From a virus, in the IMG/VR virus record IMGVR_UViG_3300017763_000166, positions 1-25,473 of that record: 25,473 nt of DNA; one strand, given 5' to 3'. Made by a program: the position numbers and the translations under genes. Below, piece after piece: positions 4,123 through 11,507 of the stretch. Every line of letters begins with the position of its first letter. Position 1 is the first letter of the stretch. The notes below the pieces were generated by a model that saw only the letters and a program-made list of their open reading frames with translations, was not told where the DNA came from and did no database searches.

Positions 4123-4509
4123 TGTACTTCCTTTACTAGTTATTAATATATACAATGATATAGAAATTATTTCTATATGCAACAAAAAAGAAACAAATAA
4201 AATCAATGACTTAGTAAATTAATTTTAACAGCAATTATTTATAACAGTAAAAATATTATTGATTGTAATAGTAATATGGTTTATTAATTGCATATAAAAG
4301 AGGGATAGTATTTACATTTCAATATACGCATAGCTGATACAATCTTACACGGCAAATAATGAAACACAAAAAACAATAATAAAAAGGAATAAACACACAC
4401 ACGCACACACGCAATAATTAAGGAACGCATGGGGGGGCTTTTCACAGGCGATGCACCCCACACGCACGTGCACCACTTTATATATGTTAATAGGTAGTTC
4501 TACGCACAC
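4123..4509. other. Non-coding junction between leftward cluster and late block
   Basis: This 387-base stretch separates the leftward small genes from the rightward late genes. The left part is very AT-rich with no convincing frame. An extended -10-like TGATACAAT (4335-4343) could start the late transcript, although no good -35 sits at the right spacing. From 4393 the composition changes to alternating CA/CG, then a G7 run at 4431-4437, then C-rich sequence up to 4475. The first start of the leftward cluster must also lie here, but I cannot point to a clear promoter. Confidence 0.6.
4393..4475. repeat. CACACGCA repeats and G7 tract next to terS (candidate packaging site)
   Basis: CACACGCA occurs exactly at 4398-4405, 4406-4413 and 4459-4466. 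A related ACGCACACA lies at 4401-4409 and 4502-4510, touching the start codon of the small terminase gene. The tract 4393-4413 alternates purine and pyrimidine throughout. A run of seven G's (4431-4437), TGCACC repeated at 4452 and 4469, and a GCACGTGC palindrome (4464-4471) follow. Iterated motifs beside terS are typical of terminase recognition sites; the assignment here is inference. Confidence 0.45.
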
Positions 4510-4899
4510 ATGATAAGCAAAGCAAAACAAGAGCACATCATATCATCCATTACAGACGGACACAGCTTGGTAAAGGCTTGTGCAGATGCAAAGGTCAGTC
4601 GTGCTACGTTATATCGCTATATGAGCAAGGATGCTGATTTAGACAGCAATGTAAAGACTGCACAAAGACAGGCTGCTGAGAAAGCACTTGAGGAGCTAGA
4701 GGATATGTATGGTGATGCGTTGCATGGGCGAAAGAACTATGACCCTAATTTATTGAGAGACTATGGGCATCATGTGAGATGGAAGGTGCAGAAGGTATTG
4801 CCAGACAGGTTTGGTGAAGCTAAGAATAGAACAGGCGTTGAGATTAGTGATGGTTCATTGAAGATAGTTTGGGAGACTGGTACAGAGGATGCAAGTTAA
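4510..4899 (+). CDS. terS: Terminase small subunit
   Basis: This 129-residue protein has an N-terminal helix-turn-helix (SLVKACADAKVSRATLYRYM, about residues 18-38) typical of small terminases. A long oligomerisation helix follows (about residues 45-68, VKTAQRQAAEKALEELEDMY). The C-terminal part has VRWKVQKVLPDRFG and a strand ending LKIVWETG. In the family, a ring of this subunit recognises the packaging site in concatemeric DNA and delivers it to the large subunit. The start at 4510 has no good ribosome site, and CACACGCA-type repeats reach right up to it. The gene overlaps the large terminase gene by 11 bases. Family resemblance is to the Sf6/P22-like small terminases with N-terminal HTH. 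Confidence 0.88.
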   Translation: MISKAKQEHIISSITDGHSLVKACADAKVSRATLYRYMSKDADLDSNVKTAQRQAAEKALEELEDMYGDALHGRKNYDPNLLRDYGHHVRWKVQKVLPDRFGEAKNRTGVEISDGSLKIVWETGTEDAS

Positions 4900-6175
4900 G
4901 ATACCCTATAAGCCTAGAGACTTACAGGCTGAGATGCACAATAAGTTGAAAAGATGGAATGTGCTTGTGATGCACAGACGATTTGGTAAGACTGTATTTG
5001 CTGTCAATCATATGATTAAACATGTGCTTACTTGTGAGTTACCAAGACCAAGAGTTGCGTTAGTGGCTCCTACGTTTACACAGGCTAAGAGGATTAGTTG
5101 GGATTATGTTAAGTATTATGCTGGAGTTATACCAGGTGTTACGTTTAACGAGACTGAGTTAAGGGCAGACTTTCCTAATAATGGTAGGATAATGTTATTG
5201 TCAGGTGAGAATCCAGATGCGTTGAGAGGTATATACTTGGATTTGTGTGTCTTTGATGAGTATGGGATGCAGAATCCTAGGGTATGGGGGGAGGTTGTAA
5301 GACCAGCCCTATCCGATAGAGAGGGTAGTGCCATCTTTTTGGGTACACCAGCAGGTCATAATCATTTTTTTGATATATTGCAACAGGCACGAGAGCAGGA
5401 TGAAGAAGGTTCTGACCAATGGTACTGGAAGATTGCCAAGGCTAGTGAGACTAAGCTCGTGAAAGATGCAGAGTTAGAAGCTGCACAGTTGCAGATGACA
5501 CCAGAGCAGTATGAGCAGGAGTATGAGTGTTCATTTACGGCTGCGATTATTGGTGCGTACTATGGTAAGTTACTTGCTGACTTAGATGACAATGGAAAGA
5601 TTACGAGAGTGCCATACGATCCTGCACTGCCAGTACATACGGCTTGGGATTTAGGTATTAATGATTCGACTGCTATTTGGTTTGCACAGGTATATAGAGG
5701 GGGTGCTGTTAATGTTATTGACTATTATGAGAATAGTGGCGTTGGCTTGGACCATTACGCTGAAGTATTGCGAAAGAAAGATTATCACTGGGGAGATCAT
5801 CTTGCTCCACATGATATTGAGGTTCGAGAACTGGGTAGTGGGAAATCGAGATTAGAGACTGCATTTAGTTTGGGTATACGTTTTAGGGTTATACCGAAGA
5901 TGAAAGTTGCTGATGGTATTAATGCTGCGAGGATGATGATACCTAAATGTTACTTTGATAGGGATAAATGTGCTGAGGGTCTTGAGATGTTAAGGCAATA
6001 TAGGCAGGAGTGGGATGAAAGAAAGAAGATATTTAGAGATCAGCCACGCCATGACTTTACGAGTCATAGTGCTGATGCGTTTAGGTATTTAGCTATTGGG
6101 TTGGAGAATCGTACTGTGATGACTAGACCACCACAATCTGTGGCAGTGAATGAGTACAATCCTTTTACGATATGA
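4889..6175 (+). CDS. terL: Terminase large subunit (packaging ATPase and nuclease)
   Basis: This 428-residue protein carries both motor and nuclease domains. Walker A is H29-RRFGKT-35, the adenine and P-loop-proximal APTFTQAKR follows at 60-68, Walker B with the catalytic Glu is VFDE (121-124), and the coupling motif is GTP (152-154). The RNase H-like nuclease begins with the strand HTAWDLG, giving the metal-binding D254, and ends near SHSADAFRYL about residue 400. It pumps DNA into the procapsid and cuts it at the end of packaging. The length is on the short side for the family, which is common in podophages. The start overlaps terS, and its stop overlaps the next start as ATGA, so the three genes are translationally linked. 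Confidence 0.95.
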   Translation: MQVKIPYKPRDLQAEMHNKLKRWNVLVMHRRFGKTVFAVNHMIKHVLTCELPRPRVALVAPTFTQAKRISWDYVKYYAGVIPGVTFNETELRADFPNNGRIMLLSGENPDALRGIYLDLCVFDEYGMQNPRVWGEVVRPALSDREGSAIFLGTPAGHNHFFDILQQAREQDEEGSDQWYWKIAKASETKLVKDAELEAAQLQMTPEQYEQEYECSFTAAIIGAYYGKLLADLDDNGKITRVPYDPALPVHTAWDLGINDSTAIWFAQVYRGGAVNVIDYYENSGVGLDHYAEVLRKKDYHWGDHLAPHDIEVRELGSGKSRLETAFSLGIRFRVIPKMKVADGINAARMMIPKCYFDRDKCAEGLEMLRQYRQEWDERKKIFRDQPRHDFTSHSADAFRYLAIGLENRTVMTRPPQSVAVNEYNPFTI

Positions 6176-6579
6176 TGTATTCTCAGGATTACCATGATGC
6201 TATGGATATGGTTGAGTATAGTGAGCATCATAGAGACTGGGATAAAGATATGTTGCAGAAATATATTGAAAAACCATTAGGGATTAGACAGTATAAGATT
6301 ATTAGGAATGATTATCAGGAGCCATTGATGTTTGCCACATGGGGTTTTCCAAGCGAGAAGCAGGTAGATGAATACGTTGCCACTAAGTATTTTCCTGCTG
6401 ATGGGTATAAGGGTGGTGGCAGTGATGTTTGGCTAGTAGACTTTATTGCAAAAAAAGGTTATACAAGAATAGGTTTTCTTGTTTTAAAGAAAATGTTTAT
6501 GCGTATTGGCTATAAGAAAGCCTTTTGGTTTAGACCAGAGACCAACAAACTAGGTTGGCATATATTGAAAGGAAAGTGA
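6172..6579 (+). CDS. HlyC-type protein lysine acyltransferase
   Basis: This 135-residue protein aligns by eye over its whole length with RTX toxin-activating acyltransferases of the HlyC family. The pattern SEH-H20-RDW corresponds to the HRNW of HlyC around catalytic His23. GIRQY corresponds to RANQY. PLMFATWGFPS corresponds to PVAYCSWANLS. W87-LVD90-FIA corresponds to WFIDWIAP with catalytic Asp92. In the known family the enzyme moves a fatty acyl group from acyl-ACP to the side chain of internal lysines on a protein target. No RTX toxin is present here. The gene overlaps terL (ATGA) and is followed after one base by a lysine-rich virion-type protein, a candidate substrate. The GNAT-like fold is well supported; the acyl group and target are unknown. 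Confidence 0.82.
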   Translation: MMYSQDYHDAMDMVEYSEHHRDWDKDMLQKYIEKPLGIRQYKIIRNDYQEPLMFATWGFPSEKQVDEYVATKYFPADGYKGGGSDVWLVDFIAKKGYTRIGFLVLKKMFMRIGYKKAFWFRPETNKLGWHILKGK

Positions 6580-6580
6580 C

Positions 6581-6970
6581 ATGGGTGGTGCTCCAAAAAA
6601 AATAGCAAGGGCAACAAAAAAAACATTACAAAAAGCTGAAAAGGCTTTAGTCGAACCTTTAGAAAAACCAGTAAAGAAAGCTATAAATGTAGTTGAAAAG
6701 GTTGGTGCAGAAATAGTAGAGCCTTTGGAAAGACCAGTAAAGAAACTTGTAAGAGAAGTCAAGGAGACTGTCACTGGCACTGATAAAAATGATTATAGAA
6801 AGCCTGAACAACCAGCAGAATCACCAGAGATAACACCTGAAGTTGTTGAAGATGAGTCAACAATAACAACTAGGTATGCCACTAGAGGTAAAAGGTCAGG
6901 TCAAGGGGGTACGATCATGGAAGGCTATGGCGTAGTTACACGACCAAAAAGCAAAAAAGCAATAACATAG
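6581..6970 (+). CDS. Lysine-rich protein, T7 gp7.3-like by position and architecture
   Basis: This 129-residue protein begins MGGAPKKIARATKKTLQKAE. It has an N-terminal Lys-rich amphipathic half with a 22-residue tandem repeat (VEPLEKPVKK at 24-33 and VEPLERPVKK at 46-55). A Pro/Glu-rich linker follows, then a Gly-rich tail GKRSGQGGTIMEGYG and a basic C-terminus. From memory, T7 gp7.3, a small virion protein encoded just before the connector, also has an N-terminal MGKKVKKAVKK-type stretch, an acidic linker and a Gly/Ser-rich tail. The tail motif recurs in the next gene. The Lys-rich repeats next to a HlyC-type enzyme make it a plausible acylation target, which is inference. A GGAAAG ribosome site precedes the ATG. 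Confidence 0.7.
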   Translation: MGGAPKKIARATKKTLQKAEKALVEPLEKPVKKAINVVEKVGAEIVEPLERPVKKLVREVKETVTGTDKNDYRKPEQPAESPEITPEVVEDESTITTRYATRGKRSGQGGTIMEGYGVVTRPKSKKAIT

Positions 6971-6979
6971 GAGATATAA

Positions 6980-7201
6980 ATGTCATTCCTTAAACCAAAA
7001 GTTTATGTTCCACCACCACCACCAGTTCCAGAAGAACCTGCACAAGCTGACTATGAAAAAGCTGCTGCTATGGCTGGTGAAGCAGAAACACAGGAAAGAA
7101 AAAAACGTAGAGGGCGTGGCAGTACGATTGTTGCTGGTCAGTTAGGAGAAACATCCACAAGTATGGGTGGCACAGGTGGTACACCAACTTTGTTAGGATA
7201 A
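6980..7201 (+). CDS. Small Pro-rich protein with RRGRGSTI tail motif, likely minor virion or assembly protein
   Basis: This 73-residue protein begins MSFLKPKVYVPPPPPVPEEP. It has a polyproline stretch, a short Ala/Glu helix (ADYEKAAAMAGEAETQE), a basic KKRRGRGSTIVAG motif and a Gly/Thr-rich tail ending in LLG. Proteins with a GRxSTIxxG tail between large terminase and connector are common in podophages, from my memory of these genomes. Their role is not settled, with head-tail assembly or an internal protein the usual suggestions. The tail motif matches that of the upstream protein (GQGGTIMEG). GGAG lies seven bases before the ATG. Confidence 0.72.
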   Translation: MSFLKPKVYVPPPPPVPEEPAQADYEKAAAMAGEAETQERKKRRGRGSTIVAGQLGETSTSMGGTGGTPTLLG

Positions 7202-7205
7202 ACCC

Positions 7206-8798
7206 ATGATGAATGTCAAAGATATAGTTGCTCGTTATCAACACGTTGAAGGTCAGAGAGATAACTGGAATAATCATTACCAGGAGTTAGCTGACTATAT
7301 GTTGCCAAGAAAGGCAGACATAGTTAAGAAAAGAAGTCGTGGTGAAAAGAGAATGGAGCTTATCTTTGATGGTACAGCTTTACAAGCAGTAGATTTATTA
7401 TCATCTAGTTTACATGGTATGCTGACATCTGGTGCAACGCCATGGTTTCATTTGACTATGAAAGATGAAGAATTGGGCAGGGATGAAGAAGTCCAAAGAT
7501 GGTTAGAAGATAGTTCGCAAAGAATGATGCGTGCCTTTACTATGTCTAACTTTGAAACAGAAGTGCATGAGATGTATGTTGACCTAGTTGTATTTGGTAC
7601 TGGGTGTATGTTTGTTGAGATGGATGACAAGACATTACGTTTTAGTACAAGGCATATATCAGAGTTTTATGTAACAGAAGATCAATATGGTATCGTTGAT
7701 ACTGTATTTAGAAAGTATGAGTTACCTGCAAGACAAGCTGTGCAAAGATTTGGCATTGATAATGTAGGTGCATTTATTGCAAGAACATTTGAGAAGAAGC
7801 CTGATGAGAATGTAGAGATACTTCATGTTGTGATGCCTAGAAAAGAAAGAGATCCAACGAAACGAGATAATAAGAATATGCCATTTGCATCTATGTATAT
7901 TTGCATGGAAACAAAAATGATATTGGCAGAGAGTGGTTTTCAGGAACTACCTTACGTTGTACCACGCTTCTTAAAGGCAACAGGAGAAGTGATGGGTAGA
8001 TCTCCAGCTATGGTTGCATTGCCAGATGTGAAGATGATTAACTTGATGTCTAAAACAATCATACAAGCAGCACAAAAAATGATAGATCCTCCACTATTAG
8101 TGCCTGATGATGGGTTCTTGCTCCCCATTCGAACCCAGCCTGGAGGTCTAAACTTTTACAGATCAGGCTCAAGAGATACAATAACACCACTACAAACTGG
8201 TGCTAATATACCTATTGGATTGAACATGGAAGAACAACGAAGGATGGCAATTCGTTCTGCTTTCTTCGTTGACCAATTACTAAGTGGTAGTACGCCTAAT
8301 ATGACAGCGACAGAAGTTATACAAAGACAAGAAGAAAGAATGAGAGTTATAGGTCCTGTGCTTGGTAGATTGATGAACGAAATGCTAAGACCTTTAATTG
8401 ATAGGGCGTTTGCTTTGATGTTGCGTGCAGATATGCTTGCCGTACCACCAGAGGTTTTACAAGGATTGGATATTGATATTGAGTATGTATCACCACTTGC
8501 GAGGGCACAAAAGTCTAGCTCTGTTAATGGTGTGATGAGAGCCTTAGAAATACTAATGCCATTGTCACAACAGCTACCAGTTGGAGATCACATTGACCCT
8601 GATGGACTGGTTAACTATCTAACTGATGCACTGGGTGTTCCAAAGAAAGTCTTGAAGCCACAGTCAGCCATTGATGAAGAAAGAGAACAGCGTGCAATGA
8701 TGCAGCAAGAGCAGATGGAAAGACAAATGGAGCAAGAGGATGTAGCTACAGTTGGTCAGGCAGCACAAGCAGTAAGAATGGTTGGTGCAAATGAATGA
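7206..8798 (+). CDS. Head-tail connector (portal) protein, T7 gp8-like
   Basis: At 530 residues, close to the 536 of T7 gp8, it has the family N-terminus: HVEGQRDNWNNHYQELADYM, then LPRK, then ELIFDGTALQAVDLLSSSLH and TPWFHL. The core contains the long crown and stem helices and a LPVGDHID segment. The C-terminal tail is Gln/Glu/Met-rich (REQRAMMQQEQMERQMEQED) as in other podophage connectors. Twelve copies form the DNA-entry ring of the capsid, bind the terminase during packaging and later the tail. The start is a double ATG with AGGA eight bases before. The last 8 bases overlap the following small gene. Confidence 0.93.
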   Translation: MMNVKDIVARYQHVEGQRDNWNNHYQELADYMLPRKADIVKKRSRGEKRMELIFDGTALQAVDLLSSSLHGMLTSGATPWFHLTMKDEELGRDEEVQRWLEDSSQRMMRAFTMSNFETEVHEMYVDLVVFGTGCMFVEMDDKTLRFSTRHISEFYVTEDQYGIVDTVFRKYELPARQAVQRFGIDNVGAFIARTFEKKPDENVEILHVVMPRKERDPTKRDNKNMPFASMYICMETKMILAESGFQELPYVVPRFLKATGEVMGRSPAMVALPDVKMINLMSKTIIQAAQKMIDPPLLVPDDGFLLPIRTQPGGLNFYRSGSRDTITPLQTGANIPIGLNMEEQRRMAIRSAFFVDQLLSGSTPNMTATEVIQRQEERMRVIGPVLGRLMNEMLRPLIDRAFALMLRADMLAVPPEVLQGLDIDIEYVSPLARAQKSSSVNGVMRALEILMPLSQQLPVGDHIDPDGLVNYLTDALGVPKKVLKPQSAIDEEREQRAMMQQEQMERQMEQEDVATVGQAAQAVRMVGANE

Positions 8799-8994
8799 CC
8801 AGATGGCACAACTCAGAGTTATGTATAAAGATACGTTTGGGGATAATGCTGGTAAAAAGGTGTTAAGTGATTTGGAGATACGCTGTAACTGGCGTGCTTC
8901 AAGTTATGTAGCTGGTGATGCCAATGCTACAGCCTTTGAAGAAGGTAAAAGGGCAGTAATACTACACATATATAACATGATGAAAGAGGAGTAG
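8791..8994 (+). CDS. Bbp19-like small phage protein
   Basis: This 67-residue protein starts MNDQMAQLRVMYKDTFGDNA. The core VLSDLEIRCNWRASSYVAGD followed by ANATAFEEGKRAVILHI matches the Bbp19-type domain: a helix starting VL.DL, an aromatic/Ser turn, a D-x-x-x-T-A-F-x-E-G-x-R motif, and a helix. Such proteins are usually encoded next to the connector or scaffold in podophages. Their role is not well defined. The ATG at 8791 overlaps the connector stop codon. An upstream TTG at 8784 region adds three residues without a ribosome site and is rejected. Confidence 0.75.
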   Translation: MNDQMAQLRVMYKDTFGDNAGKKVLSDLEIRCNWRASSYVAGDANATAFEEGKRAVILHIYNMMKEE

Positions 8995-8996
8995 AT

Positions 8997-9845
8997 ATGT
9001 CAGAACAAGTTGCTGAACAGGTAGCCGAACCAGTACAGCCTACAGCGTTGGAAACACCAGCCGAGGTTGCACAAGGTGGGTCTGGTAACAGTTTCATGGA
9101 AATGATACCAGAAGAATTAAGGGAGCACCCTAGTCTATCACCAATAAAAGATGTTGGTAATTTAGCTAGGAGTTATGTAAATGCACAGAGATTGATAGGT
9201 AGCGATAAGGTTCCGTTGCCAAAAAATCCTACAGAAGAAGATTTAGATAACATTTATAGTAAGTTGGGCAGACCAGAAACACCACAGGGATATGAGTTAC
9301 CTGTTGATGGGAATGTTATAACTGAAGAATTAGCTACACAATATGCAGACATTGCACATAATCTAAGACTTACACCACAGCAAGCACAAGGCGTATTGGA
9401 TTATTATAAGAGTACAGTTCAACAAACAAGTGAAGGATTGGTGCAACAAGCAGAAGAACAGGCAGAGCAAACAACAGCAGAACTACAAAGAGAGTGGGGT
9501 CAAGCCTTTGAGCAAAAGGTAACGGCTGCAAAAGAAATTGTAGATCAGTTTGCAGGTCCAGAATTATTACAGATGAAGCTAGAAGATGGAACATTAATTG
9601 GTAATCATCCAGCTTTTATCAAGGCTTTTGCTGCTATGGGAGATTTTAAATCTACCGTAACAAGCGAAGATACTGTATCTGATAATGCTATTAACAGAGC
9701 TTATACACCACAAATGGCACAACAAGAAGTTGATGGTATTATGAATGATAAGACACACGCCTATTGGAATAGAAAAGATCCTATAGGAAGGCAACGTGCA
9801 GTAGAACGTATGCAGGAATTGATGGGGTATATTCATGGAGCATGA
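8997..9845 (+). CDS. Capsid scaffold (assembly) protein, T7 gp9-like
   Basis: This acidic, Gln/Glu-rich 282-residue protein lies directly before the capsid genes. It opens with a low-complexity EQVAEQVAEPVQ region, then a conserved-looking LREHPSLSPIKDVGNLARSY and LIGSDKVPLP block. A glycine- and proline-poor helical centre follows (TPQQAQGVLDYYKSTVQQ through residue 180). The helical C-terminus ends with DPIGRQRAVERMQELMGYI, the part that in T7-type scaffolds contacts the shell. It guides procapsid assembly and leaves before or during packaging. The ribosome site GAGGAG lies five bases before the ATG. The YVNAQRLIG..KVPLP signature is frequent in scaffolds of marine podophages. Confidence 0.88.
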   Translation: MSEQVAEQVAEPVQPTALETPAEVAQGGSGNSFMEMIPEELREHPSLSPIKDVGNLARSYVNAQRLIGSDKVPLPKNPTEEDLDNIYSKLGRPETPQGYELPVDGNVITEELATQYADIAHNLRLTPQQAQGVLDYYKSTVQQTSEGLVQQAEEQAEQTTAELQREWGQAFEQKVTAAKEIVDQFAGPELLQMKLEDGTLIGNHPAFIKAFAAMGDFKSTVTSEDTVSDNAINRAYTPQMAQQEVDGIMNDKTHAYWNRKDPIGRQRAVERMQELMGYIHGA

Positions 9846-10053
9846 ATTGACACCTGACCAAGAGATTCGTTTGGAATGTTTACGGCTTGCAGTTGAATTT
9901 GGTACACAAAGAGATTTGTTGCATCCAGAGAAACTTGCTGATATATATTACGAATGGGTTATGAAGGGTAGCTCGGCAACGAGTCCTCAAGACAATCGGA
10001 TAGACGATAGCCTAAAGTCGGCTAAAAATTCTAGGAGTGTCCGTAAAGGGTAG
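9835..10053 (+). CDS. Small conserved protein between scaffold and capsid genes
   Basis: This 72-residue protein starts MEHELTPDQEIRLECLRLAV. The helix EIRLECLRLAVEFGTQRDLL followed by PEKLADIYYEWV is a pattern often met in small phage proteins, where it reads 'IR-ECLRLA ... A..Y..WV'. The C-terminal 30 residues are Ser/Arg/Lys-rich and probably disordered. The function is unknown. The location, starting 11 bases inside the scaffold gene and just before the capsid gene, suggests a part in capsid assembly. It has no own ribosome site of note, so translation is likely coupled to the scaffold. Confidence 0.75.
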   Translation: MEHELTPDQEIRLECLRLAVEFGTQRDLLHPEKLADIYYEWVMKGSSATSPQDNRIDDSLKSAKNSRSVRKG

Positions 10054-10098
10054 CACACTGTAAATAAATCAAATGTAACTTTTACGAAGGAGACTTAA

Positions 10099-10962
10099 AT
10101 GTCAGCCACAGTAACTACAGCATTTGTCCAACAGTATTCTGCTAACGTGCAGATGTTATCTCAACAGATGGGAAGCCGTCTTAGAGACACAGTTCGTGTA
10201 GAGAATATTACAGGGAAAAATGCTTTTTTCGATCAGGTAGGCGTTGCTACTGCACAGTTGCGTACCAGCCGTCATGCCGACACTCCACAGATAGACACAC
10301 CACACGCAAGGCGTAGAGTGAGTTTAGCTGATTATGAGTATGCCGATTTAATTGATGACCAAGATAAAGTCAGAATGTTAATCGATCCAACATCTTCTTA
10401 TGCAATGGCTGCTGCTGCTGCAATGGGTAGAGCAATGGATGATGTTATCATTTCTGCTGCACTTGGAACAGCTTTTACAGGCGAAACAGGTTCAACCTCT
10501 ACATCTTTTGCTGCTGCTAATCAGATTGCAAATGGTAGTGCAGATATGTCTGTTGCTAAGTTAATTCAAGCTAAAAAGATTTTAGATTTAGCTGACGTTG
10601 ACCCATCAATACCAAGATATATTGCAGTTGGTCCTAATCAGATTGAAGCTCTGTTAAATACTACATCAGTGACAAGTTCTGACTTTAATACAGTCAAGGC
10701 TCTTGTTCAGGGTGAAGTAGATACATTCATGGGTTTCAAATTTATTGTAACAAACAGACTATCGCTTGCATCAAACATCCGTTCATGTTTCGCATGGGCA
10801 GAGGATGGGATTGCTCTAGGCATAGGTAAAGACGTATCAGCAAGAATAGACGAGAGAGCAGACAAAGGTTATGCTACTCAGGTTTATTATTGCATGAGTG
10901 TTGGAGCCACACGCATGGAAGAATCCAAGATTGTGCAAATCGATTGTGATGAATCAGCTTAA
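10099..10962 (+). CDS. Major capsid protein
   Basis: This 287-residue protein is preceded by the best ribosome site of the window, AAGGAGACTTAA before the ATG, as expected for an abundant protein. It shows the features of the podophage capsid family that begins FVQQYSANVQMLSQQMGSRL, followed by FFDQVG, the HARRRVSLADYEYADLID stretch and an Ala-rich long helix (SSYAMAAAAAMGRAMDDVII). A long C-terminal beta domain ends in CMSVGATRMEESKIVQIDC. An HK97-type fold is expected from the family but not visible directly. It differs from T7 gp10. Neighbours (scaffold before, likely decoration protein after) support the call. Confidence 0.9.
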   Translation: MSATVTTAFVQQYSANVQMLSQQMGSRLRDTVRVENITGKNAFFDQVGVATAQLRTSRHADTPQIDTPHARRRVSLADYEYADLIDDQDKVRMLIDPTSSYAMAAAAAMGRAMDDVIISAALGTAFTGETGSTSTSFAAANQIANGSADMSVAKLIQAKKILDLADVDPSIPRYIAVGPNQIEALLNTTSVTSSDFNTVKALVQGEVDTFMGFKFIVTNRLSLASNIRSCFAWAEDGIALGIGKDVSARIDERADKGYATQVYYCMSVGATRMEESKIVQIDCDESA

Positions 10963-10975
10963 GGGAGAGTGAACA

Positions 10976-11458
10976 ATGACTACTAAAAACACAACTCTTG
11001 TAGCAAACTTTGAAGCTACTCCTCAAGTTGCAAGTAATGCTCACGAGCTACATGGCGTTTTGCGTGTTGCTCAGGGTACAGTCGCACTAGCTGCTGGTGA
11101 TAGTACAGACAATGATATTGTTATGCTTGCACCAATTCCTAGTAACGCATCAATCACAGCTTTAAGTGTTGCAGCAGATGCCCTTGGTGGTTCTTGCACA
11201 TTTAATGTGGGTCTATATCAGACAAATGGAACAGTTGTAGACGAAGATCTATATGCTAGTGCAGTTGCTGATGGAACTACAGCAGTTGCAGATCTCAGAA
11301 CAGAAGCAGCCAATATAAATACTATTGGTACTCAGTTATGGGAAAATGCTGGTGCTTCAGTTGATCCAGGTGGTTACTACTACGTTGCAGCGACTTTTAA
11401 TGCAACAGGTGGTACAGCAGGTGATATGTCATTTATCATACACTATGTTGTTAACTAA
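10976..11458 (+). CDS. Probable capsid decoration or head-fibre-like protein
   Basis: This 160-residue protein lies 13 bases after the capsid gene with its own GGGAGAG ribosome site. It is small, acidic, rich in Ala, Thr, Val and Gly, without Lys beyond the N-terminus, and predicted all-beta. Examples are VAQGTVALAAGDSTDNDIVM and GGYYYVAATFNATGGTAG, ending in a FIIHYVVN strand. Such proteins following the major capsid gene usually bind the outside of the shell and stabilise it. I do not recognise a named family, so this call rests on position, composition and the hairpin that ends this unit. Confidence 0.6.
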   Translation: MTTKNTTLVANFEATPQVASNAHELHGVLRVAQGTVALAAGDSTDNDIVMLAPIPSNASITALSVAADALGGSCTFNVGLYQTNGTVVDEDLYASAVADGTTAVADLRTEAANINTIGTQLWENAGASVDPGGYYYVAATFNATGGTAGDMSFIIHYVVN

Positions 11459-11467
11459 AAAAAATGT

Positions 11468-11490
11468 AGGGAGCAGTTAATCTGCTCCTT
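11468..11490 (+). terminator. Hairpin after capsid and decoration genes (weak terminator or mRNA stabiliser)
   Basis: AGGGAGCAG (11468-11476) pairs with CTGCTCCTT (11482-11490) around TTAAT: nine pairs including one G-U. The following tail TACCTTT is only partly U-rich, so termination would be incomplete. It lies between the decoration gene and tail tube A, so it would favour high capsid mRNA levels with read-through into the tail genes. Confidence 0.5.
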
Positions 11491-11507
11491 ACCTTTAGGA
11501 GTTTAAT

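Noticed and set aside
4311-4343. TTTACA with TACAAT as a standard late promoter
   Set aside because: The spacer would be 21 bases, outside the normal range; only the extended TGATACAAT is suggestive, so it is mentioned in the junction entry and not called separately.
4345-4536. Leftward open frame of 63 codons rich in Cys, Val and Phe across the CA-repeat region
   Set aside because: It is the mirror of the CA/CG repeat tract and overlaps the start of terS on the other strand; it has no ribosome site and its composition is simply that of the repeats.
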